64,000 nt of DNA from the NCBI RefSeq assembly GCF_033546935.1, contig NZ_CP137854.1, positions 2,046,001 to 2,110,000 on the forward strand. Direction: 5' to 3'. Shown piece by piece: positions 21,072-32,006 of the stretch (position 1 is the stretch's first letter; the number at the start of each line of letters is the position of its first letter). The position numbers and the translations under genes are program-made. This DNA comes from Xylophilus sp. GOD-11R (GTDB lineage Bacteria > Pseudomonadota > Gammaproteobacteria > Burkholderiales > Burkholderiaceae_C). The notes beneath the pieces were generated by a model that was not told the origin of the DNA, searched no databases, and was given only the letters and a program-made list of their open reading frames with translations.

Positions 21072-22067
21072 CTACTGCACGTCCTGTATCTGCTTGATGC
21101 GGTCGGCGCCGAATTCCTTGGCATAGCCGACATACGCCGGCTTGATGGCCTCGCGGAAGGCCGCGCCGTCGACGTTGCGGGTAACGGTCATGCCGGCTTT
21201 CTCCAGCAGCGCCAGGCCTTGCTCCTCGTCGTCGTTGACCTTCTTGCGCTGGGCCGCGGCTCCTTTCTTGGCGGCTTCCAGAAAGACTGTTTTGTCGGCT
21301 GCCGACACCTTCTCCCAGGTGCGCGGCGAGATCAGCAGCAGGGCGGGCGAGTAGACATGGTTGGTCATCGACAGATGCTTCTGTACCTGGGCGAACTTGG
21401 CCGACAGGATGACCGGGATCGGGTTCTCCTGGCCGTCGACCGTGCCCTGCTGCATCGCGCCGAACAGTTCCGGAAACGCCATCGGGGTGGGCATGATGCC
21501 GAAGGTGCGATAGCCGTCCATGTGCACCTTGTTCTCCATCGTTCGCATCTTCAACCCGGCGGCGTCCGACGGTTTGACGATGTCGCGCTTGCTGTTGGTC
21601 ATCTGGCGAAAGCCGTTCTCGGTCCAGGCCAGCGCGACCAGCCCGTGCTTGGGAAACTGTGCCAGCATGCCCTGGCCGATCGGGCCGTCGAGCACCTTGC
21701 GCGCATGGGCGTAGTCGCGAAAGAGAAAGGGGAGATCGACGATGCGCATCTCTGGCACGAAGTTGCCGACCGGCCCGGTGGAAGTGTTGACCAGGTCCTG
21801 TGTGCCCAGCTGCAGCGCCTCGATCTGCTCGCGCTCGCCGCCGAGCGCCGAGTTGGGGAAGTGCTGACAGCGGTAGCGGCCCTGCGTGCCGCGCTCGACC
21901 TCGTCACAGAAGACGGTGGAGCCGATGCCGTAGTGGGAGTCCTTGGCCGTGGCGTAGCCGATCTTCAGGGTGGTCTGCGCCTGGGCGCCGACGGGCGCCA
22001 GGGCGGCCAGCAATGCAAGGGTGAACGCAGGCAATGCGGCGCGCGCGGCACTCTTCGTCATGGGCAT
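21072..22067 (-). CDS. dctP: TRAP transporter substrate-binding protein (DctP family)
   Basis: Periplasmic solute receptor, 331 aa, with a signal peptide cleaved near residue 30 (GAQAQ). Family motifs include GTQDLVNTSTGPVGNFVPEMRIVDLPFLFRD, LAWTENGFRQMTNSKRDI and the ligand-carboxylate arginine region AAGLKMRTMEN. It is first in the minus-strand TRAP set. The ligand is likely an organic acid by family habit, but the sequence does not say which. Confidence 0.92.
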   Translation of the reverse strand: MPMTKSAARAALPAFTLALLAALAPVGAQAQTTLKIGYATAKDSHYGIGSTVFCDEVERGTQGRYRCQHFPNSALGGEREQIEALQLGTQDLVNTSTGPVGNFVPEMRIVDLPFLFRDYAHARKVLDGPIGQGMLAQFPKHGLVALAWTENGFRQMTNSKRDIVKPSDAAGLKMRTMENKVHMDGYRTFGIMPTPMAFPELFGAMQQGTVDGQENPIPVILSAKFAQVQKHLSMTNHVYSPALLLISPRTWEKVSAADKTVFLEAAKKGAAAQRKKVNDDEEQGLALLEKAGMTVTRNVDGAAFREAIKPAYVGYAKEFGADRIKQIQDVQ

Positions 22068-22167
22068 GGTTGTGTCTCCTTATGGGCCTGCGGGCCATTA
22101 TGGAAACCGGGTCGCCTGCGGGCATCGGGGTTTTTGTGGAGCGGCGACTTCTATGCGAACAAAAAGA

Positions 22168-22197
22168 AAAAAGGCCGGGTGCATCGGCCCGGCCTTG
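22168..22197 (-). terminator. Intrinsic terminator downstream of the ETF-QO gene
   Basis: On the minus strand, AAGGCCGGG (22196-22188) pairs with CCCGGCCTT (22179-22171) and is followed by TTTTCTTTTT. This is a strong Rho-independent terminator 37 bases beyond the stop of the ETF-QO gene and before the TRAP set. Confidence 0.85.
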
Positions 22198-22232
22198 CAT
22201 GGGGCGCAAAGGCGCCCGTCCCGCAGTGCCGG

Positions 22233-23936
22233 CTACATGCCCGAATAGTTCGGCCCGCCGCCGCCCTCGGGTGTCACCCAGACGATGTTCTGCGTCGGAT
22301 CCTTGATGTCGCAGGTCTTGCAGTGCACGCAGTTCTGCGCGTTGATCTGCAGCCGCTCCTTGCCCGCGTTGGCCTCGTCCGGCACGAACTCGTAGACCCC
22401 GGCCGGGCAATAGCGCTGCTCGGGGCCGGCGTATTCGGGCAGGTTGATGCGGGTCGGCACCGTCTTGTCCTTGAGTGTCAGGTGCGCGGGCTGGTCTTCG
22501 GCATGGTTGGTGTTGCTCACGAAGACGCTGGAGAGGCGGTCGAAGGTGAGCTTGCCGTCGGCCTTGGCGTAGGCGATCGGCTTGCACGCCGATGCCGGCT
22601 TGAGGCGCTGGTGATCGGCCTCGGTGCGGTGGATCGTCCAGGGAATGTTGCCGCCCAGCAGCTTCTGCTCGATGCCGGTCATCAGCGTGGCGATGGTCCT
22701 GCCCTTCTTGAACCACTGCTTGAAGTTGCGCGCCTTGTTCAGTTCCTCGTGCAGCCAGCTGGCCTTGAAGGCTTCCGGGTAGGCGGTGAGTTCGTCGCGC
22801 TGGCGGCCTGCGGCCAAGGCGTCGAAGGCCGCATCGGCCGCCAGCATGCCGGTCTTGATCGCGGCGTGGCTGCCCTTGATGCGGCTCGCATTGAGGTAAC
22901 CCGCCTCGCAGCCGATGAGCGCGCCACCGGGGAACACCGTCTTGGGCAAGGCCAGCAGCCCGCCGGCCGTGATGGCCCGCGCGCCATAGCTGATGCGCTT
23001 GGCCGGCTTGATGCCCTTGGCCTCGTCACCGTCGAAATACCAGCGGATGTTGGGATGCGTCTTGAACTTCTGAAACTCTTCGAACGGGCTCAGATAGGGG
23101 TTCTGGTAGTCCAGCCCCACCACGAAGCCGACCACGACCTTGTTGTCTTCGGCGTGGTAGAGAAACGAGCCGCCGTAGGTGTCGGCATCCAGCGGCCAGC
23201 CGGCGCTGTGCAGCGCGAAACCGGGCTGGTGGCGCTGGGGATCGATCTCCCAGAGTTCCTTGATGCCGATGCCGTAGCTCTGCGGATCGCTGTCCTTGGC
23301 CAGTTGGAACTTGTCGATCAGCTGCCGGCCCAGGTGGCCGCGCGCACCTTCGGCGAACACGGTGTATTTACCGTGCAGTTCCATGCCGAGCTGAAAGCCG
23401 TCGGTGGGCTCGCCGTCCTTGCCGACGCCCATGTTGCCGGTGGCCACGCCCTTGACCGAGCCGTCATCGTCGTAGAGCACTTCGGCGGCGGCGAAGCCGG
23501 GAAAGATCTCCACGCCCAGCGCCTCGGCCTGTTCGGCCAACCAGCGGGTGACATTGCCCAGGCTGACGATGTAGTTGCCTTTGTTGTGGAAGCACGCCGG
23601 CAGCAGCCAGTTGGGCGTGCGCACCGCGCTCTTCTCGCCCATGAACAGGAAGGCGTCTTCGGTGACCGGCTGGTTCAGCGGCGCACCGCGCTCCTTCCAG
23701 TCGGGAAACAGTTCGGTGATAGCGATCGGGTCCATGATCGCGCCCGACAGGATGTGCGCGCCGGGCTCGGAACCCTTCTCCAGCACCACGACCGAGACTT
23801 CGGAACCGGCCTCGGCGGCGCGTTGCTTCAGCCGGATCGCCGCCGACAGGCCCGCCGGGCCGGCGCCGACCACGACCACGTCGTATTCCATGGCCTCGCG
23901 CGGGCCGTAGGTGCTCAGGATTTCTTCTGGGGTCAT
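22233..23936 (-). CDS. etfD: Electron transfer flavoprotein-ubiquinone oxidoreductase
   Basis: Inner-membrane-associated flavoprotein that passes electrons from ETF, reduced by acyl-CoA and related dehydrogenases, to ubiquinone; 567 aa. The FAD-binding motif VVVVGAGPAGLSAAIRLK lies near the N-terminus. The C-terminal 4Fe-4S ligands are Cys510, Cys536, Cys539 and Cys542 (CPAGVYEF and CVHCKTCDIKDP). The ATG at 23936 is preceded by a modest ribosome site. It stands alone with its own terminator. The etfAB genes are not in the window. Confidence 0.96.
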   Translation of the reverse strand: MTPEEILSTYGPREAMEYDVVVVGAGPAGLSAAIRLKQRAAEAGSEVSVVVLEKGSEPGAHILSGAIMDPIAITELFPDWKERGAPLNQPVTEDAFLFMGEKSAVRTPNWLLPACFHNKGNYIVSLGNVTRWLAEQAEALGVEIFPGFAAAEVLYDDDGSVKGVATGNMGVGKDGEPTDGFQLGMELHGKYTVFAEGARGHLGRQLIDKFQLAKDSDPQSYGIGIKELWEIDPQRHQPGFALHSAGWPLDADTYGGSFLYHAEDNKVVVGFVVGLDYQNPYLSPFEEFQKFKTHPNIRWYFDGDEAKGIKPAKRISYGARAITAGGLLALPKTVFPGGALIGCEAGYLNASRIKGSHAAIKTGMLAADAAFDALAAGRQRDELTAYPEAFKASWLHEELNKARNFKQWFKKGRTIATLMTGIEQKLLGGNIPWTIHRTEADHQRLKPASACKPIAYAKADGKLTFDRLSSVFVSNTNHAEDQPAHLTLKDKTVPTRINLPEYAGPEQRYCPAGVYEFVPDEANAGKERLQINAQNCVHCKTCDIKDPTQNIVWVTPEGGGGPNYSGM

Positions 23937-24098
23937 GGGAACGTGTCTCGTCTCATCGATTGGAGCGGCGACCGGTAGGCACGGTCGTCGGCGTGGGGCC
24001 GCTGCAGGCCTGGTCTTGCGCCAGGTCGCAACCCGTCGATTTTATGCGTGCCTCGGGCGAGCCCTTGTCGGCTGTGGCGCCGCGAACGTTTGGCGTTC

Positions 24099-24917
24099 TC
24101 AGACGAAGTCGCGCGGGCGGAAGAAGCGGTCGAACAGCGGCATCAAGGCCGGAAATTCGACGGCGAAACGCGATCGCCGCGTGAAGTAGGCCTCGCACGC
24201 CACCGGCAGGAATTCGGCCAGGGACTGCGCACCGTAGGGATCGAGCCAGGGCTCGGCGCCGCCGAATCGCTCGGCGACGATGGTCTTTTCGCGAAAGGCC
24301 TCGTAGGCCGGCTCGATCACTGCCAGCCAGGCGGCGCGCGCCTGCCTGGCGCCGCGCGTGCCCATGAAACCCGGCGGCAGCGGCGGAACGCCGTCGGGGG
24401 CGCCGCCGCGCATGTCGATCTTGTGGATGAATTCGTGGATGACCACGCTGTAGCCGTACTCGCCGGCTTCGGCCGAGGCCTCGACATCGGCCCAGCTCAA
24501 CATGACCGGTCCACGCTCCATGGCTTCGCCGGCAACGACTTCGCGGTAGCGATGCACCACACCGGCTTCGTCCACCAATTCCCGATGCGCCACCGCTTCC
24601 CCGGGCTGCACGACGATGACGACAAAGTCGTCATACCAGCGCAGCGCCTGTTGCGGCGGGCCGAAATGCAGTAGCGGCAGGCAGGCCTGGGCCGCGATCG
24701 CGCAGGCCATGGCATCGGTCACCTCCAGGCCGTGCGCGCCATGAAACTGCTTGGCAGCCAGGAAGCGGGCGGCCAATTGCGCGAGCTGTGCGGTTTCGTC
24801 GCTCGTGCGTCCTTCGGCCAGGAAACTCCAGCGCTGCAGGGTCTGCGCCCACAGCGCCGCAGGAATGGGTCGCGGCGCCGGCCGCACCGCATCCAGCAGG
24901 CGTCGCGCGAGGTTCAC
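24099..24917 (-). CDS. mtfA: Zinc-dependent peptidase, MtfA (M90) family
   Basis: A cytoplasmic zinc metallopeptidase of 272 aa. The zinc motif H-E-F-I-H-K-I-D starts at residue 161, and the distal glutamate region SLAEFLPVACEAYFTRR is present. In E. coli, MtfA binds the repressor Mlc and has aminopeptidase activity. I chose the GTG at 24917 because it overlaps the lpxH stop (GTGA), which implies translational coupling; longer in-frame starts would lie entirely inside lpxH. The last residues (FDRFFRPRDFV) match the usual family end. Confidence 0.9.
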   Translation of the reverse strand: MNLARRLLDAVRPAPRPIPAALWAQTLQRWSFLAEGRTSDETAQLAQLAARFLAAKQFHGAHGLEVTDAMACAIAAQACLPLLHFGPPQQALRWYDDFVVIVVQPGEAVAHRELVDEAGVVHRYREVVAGEAMERGPVMLSWADVEASAEAGEYGYSVVIHEFIHKIDMRGGAPDGVPPLPPGFMGTRGARQARAAWLAVIEPAYEAFREKTIVAERFGGAEPWLDPYGAQSLAEFLPVACEAYFTRRSRFAVEFPALMPLFDRFFRPRDFV

Positions 24918-25693
24918 GTGATCGGCAACCGGCGGCGCGTGCCGTCGGCCGTCAGCCGCAACACTTCGGCGCGGGGTGGCGATGCGGTCATGTCCCAGTC
25001 GGACAGCACCACGCGTTGCCGGCCGCCTGGGAGCGTGTGGTCCGTGGGACGGTGGGTGTGGCCGTGAATCAGCACCTCGGCGCGCGACGCGTCGAGCCAG
25101 GCATCGACCATCGCAGGATCGGCGTCGGCATAGACGGTGACGGCGGCCTGTCGGGCGCCGCTTTCTGCACGAAGCCCGCGTGCGATGGCACGGCGTTCGT
25201 CGATGGGTCGGGCCAGAAAGGCCGATTGCCACGCCGCGCTGCGCACTTCGCTGCGAAAGCGCTGGTAGTCGACATCGGCCAGGCAGAGGGCATCGCCATG
25301 GCTCAGCAGCCATCGGCGATCGTGCCATTCGAAGACGGCTGGATCGTCGAGCAGGGTCAGGTGGGCTTCGGCGGTGAAGGCGGCGCCGAGCAGGAAGTCG
25401 CGGTTGCCGTGCATGAAGTACAGCGACGCGGACCGTCCCGCCTGCTTCAGCGCCTGGCCGATGCCGGCTTCGAAGCTGCCGGGCTGGGCGGCGTCGTCGC
25501 CGATCCAGACCTCGAAGATGTCACCCAGCAGGAAGACGGCATCGGCCGGCGTGTCGCGCAGGTAGCGCAGAAACGCTGCCGCGGTACGCGGATCGTCGGC
25601 ATGCAGATGCAGGTCGGAAACGAAATCGACCGCCTGCCACGCGGCGGGCGCGGCGACGGTCGATATCACATCCGGCATGAAGGGCGCGGACAA
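24914..25693 (-). CDS. lpxH: UDP-2,3-diacylglucosamine diphosphatase LpxH
   Basis: Cleaves UDP-2,3-diacylglucosamine to lipid X in lipid A synthesis; a peripheral membrane metallophosphoesterase of 259 aa. All metal motifs are present: SDLHLH, GDIFEVWIGDD, GNRDF, LSHGDALC and HGHTHRP. An ATG at 25678 (five codons in) is an alternative start. It follows ppiB by 11 bases and overlaps mtfA, so ppiA-ppiB-lpxH-mtfA may be one unit. Confidence 0.95.
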   Translation of the reverse strand: MSAPFMPDVISTVAAPAAWQAVDFVSDLHLHADDPRTAAAFLRYLRDTPADAVFLLGDIFEVWIGDDAAQPGSFEAGIGQALKQAGRSASLYFMHGNRDFLLGAAFTAEAHLTLLDDPAVFEWHDRRWLLSHGDALCLADVDYQRFRSEVRSAAWQSAFLARPIDERRAIARGLRAESGARQAAVTVYADADPAMVDAWLDASRAEVLIHGHTHRPTDHTLPGGRQRVVLSDWDMTASPPRAEVLRLTADGTRRRLPIT

Positions 25694-25704
25694 GCGCCGG
25701 ACGA

Positions 25705-26211
25705 TCAGAGGGCGACGGCCTTCTCGATGACCACGTCCTCGACCGGCACGTCGTCGTGGAAACCCTTGCGGCCGGTCTTCACGCCTTCGATCTTGTCGAT
25801 CACTTCGGTGCCCGCGATCACCTTGCCAAAGACGGCATAGCCCCAGCCCTGCGCCGACGGCGCGGTGTGGTTGAGGAAGGTGTTGTTCTTGGAGTTGATG
25901 AAGAACTGCGCGGTGGCCGAATGGGGCGCGTTGGTGCGGGCCATGGCCAGGGTGTACTTCTCGTTCTTCAAGCCGTTGTTGCCTTCGTTGTCGATCGGGC
26001 CGTCGGTGGGCTTCTGGTCCATGCCGGGAGCGAAGCCGCCGCCCTGGATCATGAAGCCGGGGATGACGCGGTGGAATACGGTGTTGTCGTAGTGGCCCTT
26101 GGCGACGTAGGCCAGGAAGTTGGCCGTGGACTTGGGAGCTTTTTCGCTGTCGAGTTCGACGGTCACGACGCCGAAGTTGCGGATATGGAGTTCGACTTGG
26201 GGATTGCTCAT
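25705..26211 (-). CDS. ppiB: Cytoplasmic peptidyl-prolyl cis-trans isomerase (cyclophilin B type)
   Basis: Cyclophilin of 168 aa without a signal peptide. Active-site residues are in [15 protein letters not shown], the [18 protein letters not shown] segment and the [17 protein letters not shown] segment. It lies 57 bases downstream of the exported paralogue ppiA, suggesting tandem duplication followed by separate targeting. Confidence 0.95.
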   Translation of the reverse strand: MSNPQVELHIRNFGVVTVELDSEKAPKSTANFLAYVAKGHYDNTVFHRVIPGFMIQGGGFAPGMDQKPTDGPIDNEGNNGLKNEKYTLAMARTNAPHSATAQFFINSKNNTFLNHTAPSAQGWGYAVFGKVIAGTEVIDKIEGVKTGRKGFHDDVPVEDVVIEKAVAL

Positions 26212-26268
26212 TAGGTGCTCCTGGAGATGAGTCGGTTCGAAGGCCGGCGGCAGGCCGCCGCGAGAAAA

Positions 26269-26856
26269 TCAGGGCAGGACGGTGGCCGAGCGGATCACGA
26301 CCGGCTCGACGGGTACGTTCTGGTGCGGCCCCTTGTTGCCGGTGGCCACGGTGCGGATCTTGTCGACCACGTCCATGCCGCTGGTGACCTTGCCGAAGAC
26401 CACGTAGCCGTAGCCATCGGGGTTCGGCGGGTTCAGCATGGCATTGTCCTTGACGTTGATGAAGAACTGCGCGGTGGCCGAATTGGGGTTGCTGGTGCGG
26501 GCCATGGCGATGGTGCCGCGGTCGTTCGTGAGGCCGGTGGTCTCGAAGGCGATCGGCGCCCGGGTGGACTTTTCGCGCATGTCCGGGCCGAAGCCGCCGC
26601 CCTGGATCATGAAGCCGTCGATCACGCGGTGGAAGATGGTGCCGTCGTACTGGTTTTCGCGCACGTACTGCACGAAGTTGGCGACCGTCTTGGGTGCCTT
26701 GGCGGCATTGAGCTCGATGACGATGTCGCCCTGGGTGGTGGACAGCTTGACCTTGGGTGAAGCGCTGCCCTGCGCGAAAGCCGTGCCGGCGATCAGCACG
26801 GTGGGCAGGAAGAGGCCGCAGGCGCGTCGGGTAATGGCGAGGGTGTGGTTGGGCAT
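26269..26856 (-). CDS. ppiA: Periplasmic peptidyl-prolyl cis-trans isomerase (cyclophilin A type)
   Basis: Cyclophilin of 195 aa with an N-terminal signal peptide ([21 protein letters not shown], cleavage near residue 29). Catalytic segments [19 protein letters not shown] and [17 protein letters not shown] are intact. I chose ATG 26856, preceded by a GGA; a TTG six codons upstream is unlikely. It assists folding of exported proteins by family knowledge. Confidence 0.93.
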   Translation of the reverse strand: MPNHTLAITRRACGLFLPTVLIAGTAFAQGSASPKVKLSTTQGDIVIELNAAKAPKTVANFVQYVRENQYDGTIFHRVIDGFMIQGGGFGPDMREKSTRAPIAFETTGLTNDRGTIAMARTSNPNSATAQFFINVKDNAMLNPPNPDGYGYVVFGKVTSGMDVVDKIRTVATGNKGPHQNVPVEPVVIRSATVLP

Positions 26857-26958
26857 GTTGTTTCCGTTATTCAAAAGTTAGCACGGGTGGGACCGGCGCT
26901 CGCAACAGAACGCGACCGGCGGGCAAACCGGCGATTGCACCACGCGGCCCCGTCGGTG

Positions 26959-28206
26959 TCAGCCGATGGTGCCCTCGAAGATGATTTTCCAAAGGCCCTG
27001 GACCTGCAGCCAATACTGCCTTCGCACCGGGCCGGTGGTGGCGCCTTCGGCCACTTCGCCGAAGGTGACGACCATGCTGTTGGTGTTGCCGGACTGCCAG
27101 TGCAGGATCGACAGGTCCTTGGTCTGCAGGGCACGGCGGCCGTTGCGCGCCATGTCCTGCTGCACCACCATCGACCAGTCGGCCAGGCTCTTGCCATAGC
27201 TGGCGAAGTCCTGCGCATAGAAGGCCATGGTGCCGAGCATGTCGCCCGCCGTCTTGGCGGTGCGCCAGGCGGCGAAAGTGGTTTCGAAGGCGCGGCTGGC
27301 GGCGGTCGCGGCCTGGGGTGGAACCCATTGCAGGCGCTCGGCGATCACGACCGGCGTGGAGCGCGGCTCGACGGTCGCCAGGATACGCCGAAGGTCGGGG
27401 TTGGCCACGACCACGCAGCCGTCGGTGGCCAGGGGAGGGCGGGAGAACTGGTCGGCCGGCGTGCCATGCAGCCAGATGCCGCCACCGGTCTTGCCCTGTC
27501 GGGTGTCGAGCGGGTTGGGGTAGTTGATGGGTAGCGCGCCGGCACCGTAGAAGGCCTTGAGCGTGCGGGGGTCGAGGCTGCCGGTGATGTAGTACACGCC
27601 GAGCGGCGTTCGCATGTCGCCCTCGATGGATTTGTCGATGCCCGACTTGCCGACCGAGATGTAGTAGTCGGCGACGAGGGTCATGCCCGAGGGGCTGTTT
27701 TGGAACAGGTAGAGGCGCGAGCGCGATGCATCGACCGCGATGGCGTGCTTGCTGCTCGACGCGAGCTTGGCGAACTGCATCGGCACGTTGCCTGCCGGCG
27801 GGCGCTCGCGCAGGGCCTTCAGGCGCATGGCCGACTCCAGCCGCAGGGCGTCGAGCGCGACGGCATCGCGGGGCTCGGCGTCGGGCAGGTCGCCGAGCAT
27901 GCGCACCGGGCGCACACGCAGCGTGAGCAGGTCGCCGTAGACCAGTTGGCCCAGCTGGAACTGGGGGTAGTCGGTGACCAGGCGCTCGGCCTGTGCCAGC
28001 GCCTTGCCCGCGTCACCGACGCCGATCAGGCGGTAGATCTCGATGAGGCGCGCTTCGGCATCGCCGTCGCGACGCATCTCGGCGGAAGCAGGCGCATGCG
28101 CGGCGGCACGCTCGCGTCCTTGTTTGGCCGCCAGCGCTGGCGGGGCGAAGATCAGCGCGGCAACGTACGCCAGGCAAAGAAACGCACGGGACGCGCTCGT
28201 CGTCAT
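26959..28206 (-). CDS. Exported L,D-transpeptidase (YkuD) with C-terminal NTF2-like domain
   Basis: Predicted periplasmic protein of 415 aa with a signal peptide (residues 1-27). A YkuD catalytic domain spans about 130-275, with the motif H-G-T-P followed by the nucleophile cysteine in ATDGCVVV. A C-terminal domain (about 290-415) ending GLWKIIFEGTIG looks NTF2/Cds6-like. Such enzymes cross-link peptidoglycan or attach proteins to it. I chose ATG 28206; a TTG at 28236 would add ten residues before the signal. It is downstream of a TPR protein with a similar C-terminal domain. Confidence 0.85.
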   Translation of the reverse strand: MTTSASRAFLCLAYVAALIFAPPALAAKQGRERAAAHAPASAEMRRDGDAEARLIEIYRLIGVGDAGKALAQAERLVTDYPQFQLGQLVYGDLLTLRVRPVRMLGDLPDAEPRDAVALDALRLESAMRLKALRERPPAGNVPMQFAKLASSSKHAIAVDASRSRLYLFQNSPSGMTLVADYYISVGKSGIDKSIEGDMRTPLGVYYITGSLDPRTLKAFYGAGALPINYPNPLDTRQGKTGGGIWLHGTPADQFSRPPLATDGCVVVANPDLRRILATVEPRSTPVVIAERLQWVPPQAATAASRAFETTFAAWRTAKTAGDMLGTMAFYAQDFASYGKSLADWSMVVQQDMARNGRRALQTKDLSILHWQSGNTNSMVVTFGEVAEGATTGPVRRQYWLQVQGLWKIIFEGTIG

Positions 28207-28235
28207 GAAGGCAGAAGGGGCAATGGCAGAAAGCA

Positions 28236-28273
28236 AAAAAATAAACCAGGCCGGCGGGTGGGGCCGGGCCTGG
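28236..28273 (-). terminator. Intrinsic terminator after the TPR protein gene
   Basis: On the minus strand, CCAGGCCCGG (28273-28264) pairs with CCGG and CCTGG (28254-28246), with one bulge, and is followed by TTTATTTTTTT. It lies between the TPR gene and the L,D-transpeptidase gene, so the two are probably at least partly separate transcripts. Confidence 0.7.
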
Positions 28274-28291
28274 CGGTGGTCGCGCGGCGGG

Positions 28292-29416
28292 TCAGCCGGT
28301 GGACTCTCGAACGATCACCCAGGTTCCGCCGGATTTCACCATTTCGAGTGTCTTGCGGCTGGTCACGTTGAGCGAATCGGCGCTGTAGTCCTGGCGGAAA
28401 CGGGCGGTGGCGCTGTTGCCGTCGACGGAGACTTCCAGATTGCTGATCTCGACCTTGATGCGCGACTTGCCCATGATGCGGGCCTTGCGTTCGGCTTCCC
28501 AGGCGGCGCGCGTCTGCTTGCCGGCGGGCTTGAAGTCCTTGCCGTAGGCGGCGAGGTAGTCCTTCATGTCGCGACCGGCCCAGGCGGTGGCCCAGCTCTT
28601 GACGGCGGCTTCCACGGCTTCGCGGCTCTCGGCGGAAGCGGATGGTGCCGGTGCGGGCGCAGGCGTGGGGGCCGGCGCCGGAGCGGGTGCGGGAGCCGGT
28701 GTCGGGGCGGGAGCCGGCGTGGGGGCCGGTGCCGGAGTCGGTGCAGGGCTCGGCGCAGGAGCCGGAGCCGGCACGGGAGCGGGTACCGGCTTGGGAGCGG
28801 CTGCTGGAGCGGGAGCAGGGGCCGGCGCCGGCGCAGGGGCCGGAGCAGCGGCGACCACGGTCTTGCCGCCGCGCGATGCCACCGGGACCGGTGCGAAGAG
28901 GTCGCGGATCAGCGCCAGCTTGGGCGGCACGTTGGTGTTGCCCGAGTCCAGCTGCAACGCCCGGGCGTAGGCCTGGCTCGCGAGCTTGGCGTAGACGTCG
29001 CCCATGTTCTCGTGTGCGGTGGCGTAGCTCGGGTTGGTGCGGATCGCCATTTCGAGGGCCGTGCGCGCCTTGTCGTACTGCTTCTGGTTGGCGTAGAGCA
29101 CGGCAAGGTTGTTGTAGGGCTCGGGCAGCTCGGGGTATTCCTGGGTCAGCGCGGTGAAGGTGGCGATGGCGTCGGGTTGCTTGCCAGCTTCGGTCTGGAT
29201 CACGCCCTTGAGAAAGCGCATCTGCGGATCACGTGGATTGCCCGCGAGGTATTTGTCGGCGCGGGCCTGGGCATCGCCGAGCTTGCCGGCGCGGATCAGC
29301 TGATTGACGTCGGAATAGTCGTCGGCATGGGCCAGACCCACCATGAGGGCGCTGGCGACCGTGGCGGCGGCCAGACGACGGACAAAAGGCGGGAAGGCGG
29401 CGGCGCCAGGGTACAT
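28292..29416 (-). CDS. Exported TPR protein with Pro-Ala linker and NTF2-like C-terminal domain
   Basis: A 374-aa secreted protein. A signal peptide is cleaved near residue 31 (LAHAD). Tetratricopeptide repeats occupy about 36-165 (IRAGKLGDAQARADKYLAGNP, YNNLAVLYANQKQYDKARTALEMAI). A strongly repetitive Pro/Ala linker (about 190-262) follows, then a C-terminal domain (265-374) with WATAWAGRDMKDYLAAYGKDF and ending GTWVIVRESTG, which resembles NTF2/SnoaL-fold domains attached to L,D-transpeptidases. A cell-envelope scaffold role is an inference from the architecture and the neighbouring L,D-transpeptidase. Confidence 0.85.
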   Translation of the reverse strand: MYPGAAAFPPFVRRLAAATVASALMVGLAHADDYSDVNQLIRAGKLGDAQARADKYLAGNPRDPQMRFLKGVIQTEAGKQPDAIATFTALTQEYPELPEPYNNLAVLYANQKQYDKARTALEMAIRTNPSYATAHENMGDVYAKLASQAYARALQLDSGNTNVPPKLALIRDLFAPVPVASRGGKTVVAAAPAPAPAPAPAPAPAAAPKPVPAPVPAPAPAPSPAPTPAPAPTPAPAPTPAPAPAPAPAPTPAPAPAPSASAESREAVEAAVKSWATAWAGRDMKDYLAAYGKDFKPAGKQTRAAWEAERKARIMGKSRIKVEISNLEVSVDGNSATARFRQDYSADSLNVTSRKTLEMVKSGGTWVIVRESTG

Positions 29417-29637
29417 ACAACCTCGAAAGGGAAGGGCGATGGGGTGAGACGGAGCTCGGTGCGAGCGTCGGTTTTAAGTCATTTCCGACTCGTCGCAGGG
29501 CTTTATACTGGCGCGGATTGTAGCCGTAGGGGCCATGCGCACGGGCACCCGGCGGCGGGGCTTTTGCGATGATGGCAGGCCGTCTAAGCGATGGGTCTGC
29601 CCGGCCTGCAAGGCCGTCCAGTACCCAACCAAGACCC

Positions 29638-31013
<1,376 letters not shown>

Positions 31014-31017
<4 letters not shown>

Positions 31018-31928
31018 ATCCCGAATCGAAAAAGGCCGCGTCGGCCCGCAACCAGACCACGCGGGCCGAAGCCAAGGCGCAACCGGACTTGCCCGTGCGC
31101 GAAGGCGGCACGGCCACGTCGCCTAAGAAGCCTTCAGCGAGCAGGAAAGCGCCGGTAAAAAAAGCGGTGGCGCCGACCGTGACGGCCACGAAGGTCGTGG
31201 CCGAGAAAGTCCCCGCCAAGAAGCCTGCCGCCAAAAAGACGGCCGTCACGCCCACGCCGGCCAAAGTCGCGGCCAGGCCGGTGAAGGTGGCCGCCAGCGC
31301 TGCCGTACTCGTCACGCCTGACTACTGGAAGGCTGCCTGCGAGCACCTGCAGGCCAAGGACCGTGTGATGAAGCGGCTGATTCCTCAGTTCGGCGACGCC
31401 TGCCTCCAATCGCGGGGCGATGCCTTCACCACGCTGGCGCGCAGCATCATCGGGCAGCAGATCTCGGTGAAGGCCGCGCAGGCCGTGTGGGCGCGCTTCG
31501 CCGCCTTGCCCAAGCGCATGACCGCGGCCAATGTGCTCAAGCTCAAGGTCGACGACATGCGCGCGGCCGGCCTGTCGGCGCGCAAGGTCGAATACATCGT
31601 CGACCTGGCGCTGCATTTCGATTCGGGCGCGGTCCATGTCAAGTCGTGGGAATCGATGGACGACGAAGCCATCATCGCCGAGCTGGTCGCCATTCGTGGG
31701 ATCGGGCGGTGGACGGCCGAGATGTTCCTCATCTTCCACCTGGTGCGGCCCAACGTGCTGCCGCTCGACGACCTGGGCCTGATCGCCGGCATCAGCACCA
31801 ATTATTTTTCGGGGGAAGCCGTCAGCCGAAGCGACGCGCGCGAAGTGGCCGCTGCCTGGGCGCCGTATTGCAGCGTGGCGACTTGGTATATTTGGCGGTC
31901 TCTGGACCCCCTGCCCGTCGAATACTGA
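31014..31928 (+). CDS. DNA-3-methyladenine glycosylase (AlkA-like HhH-GPD) with basic N-terminal tail
   Basis: Base-excision repair glycosylase of 304 aa. The HhH-GPD core is clear: [24 protein letters not shown], the hairpin [20 protein letters not shown] and the catalytic aspartate region VLPLDDLGL. The first 95 or so residues are a low-complexity Lys/Ala/Pro tail with [11 protein letters not shown] repeats, like histone H1 C-terminal tails. The GTG start overlaps the cysS stop. If the tail were not translated, the core would need an internal start, for which I see no good candidate. Confidence 0.88.
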
Positions 31929-32006
31929 CTCCGTTCGGCCGCCCCCGCCGCAACCATCGCCCGCCCGCTCCGTGCCATCTGGAGCCGGTTCAAAGGAGTA
32001 GAAGCC

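Noticed and set aside
28620..28870. Tandem GC-rich DNA repeat as a possible regulatory or CRISPR-like array
   Set aside because: It is the coding sequence of the Pro/Ala stalk in the TPR protein and stays in frame throughout.
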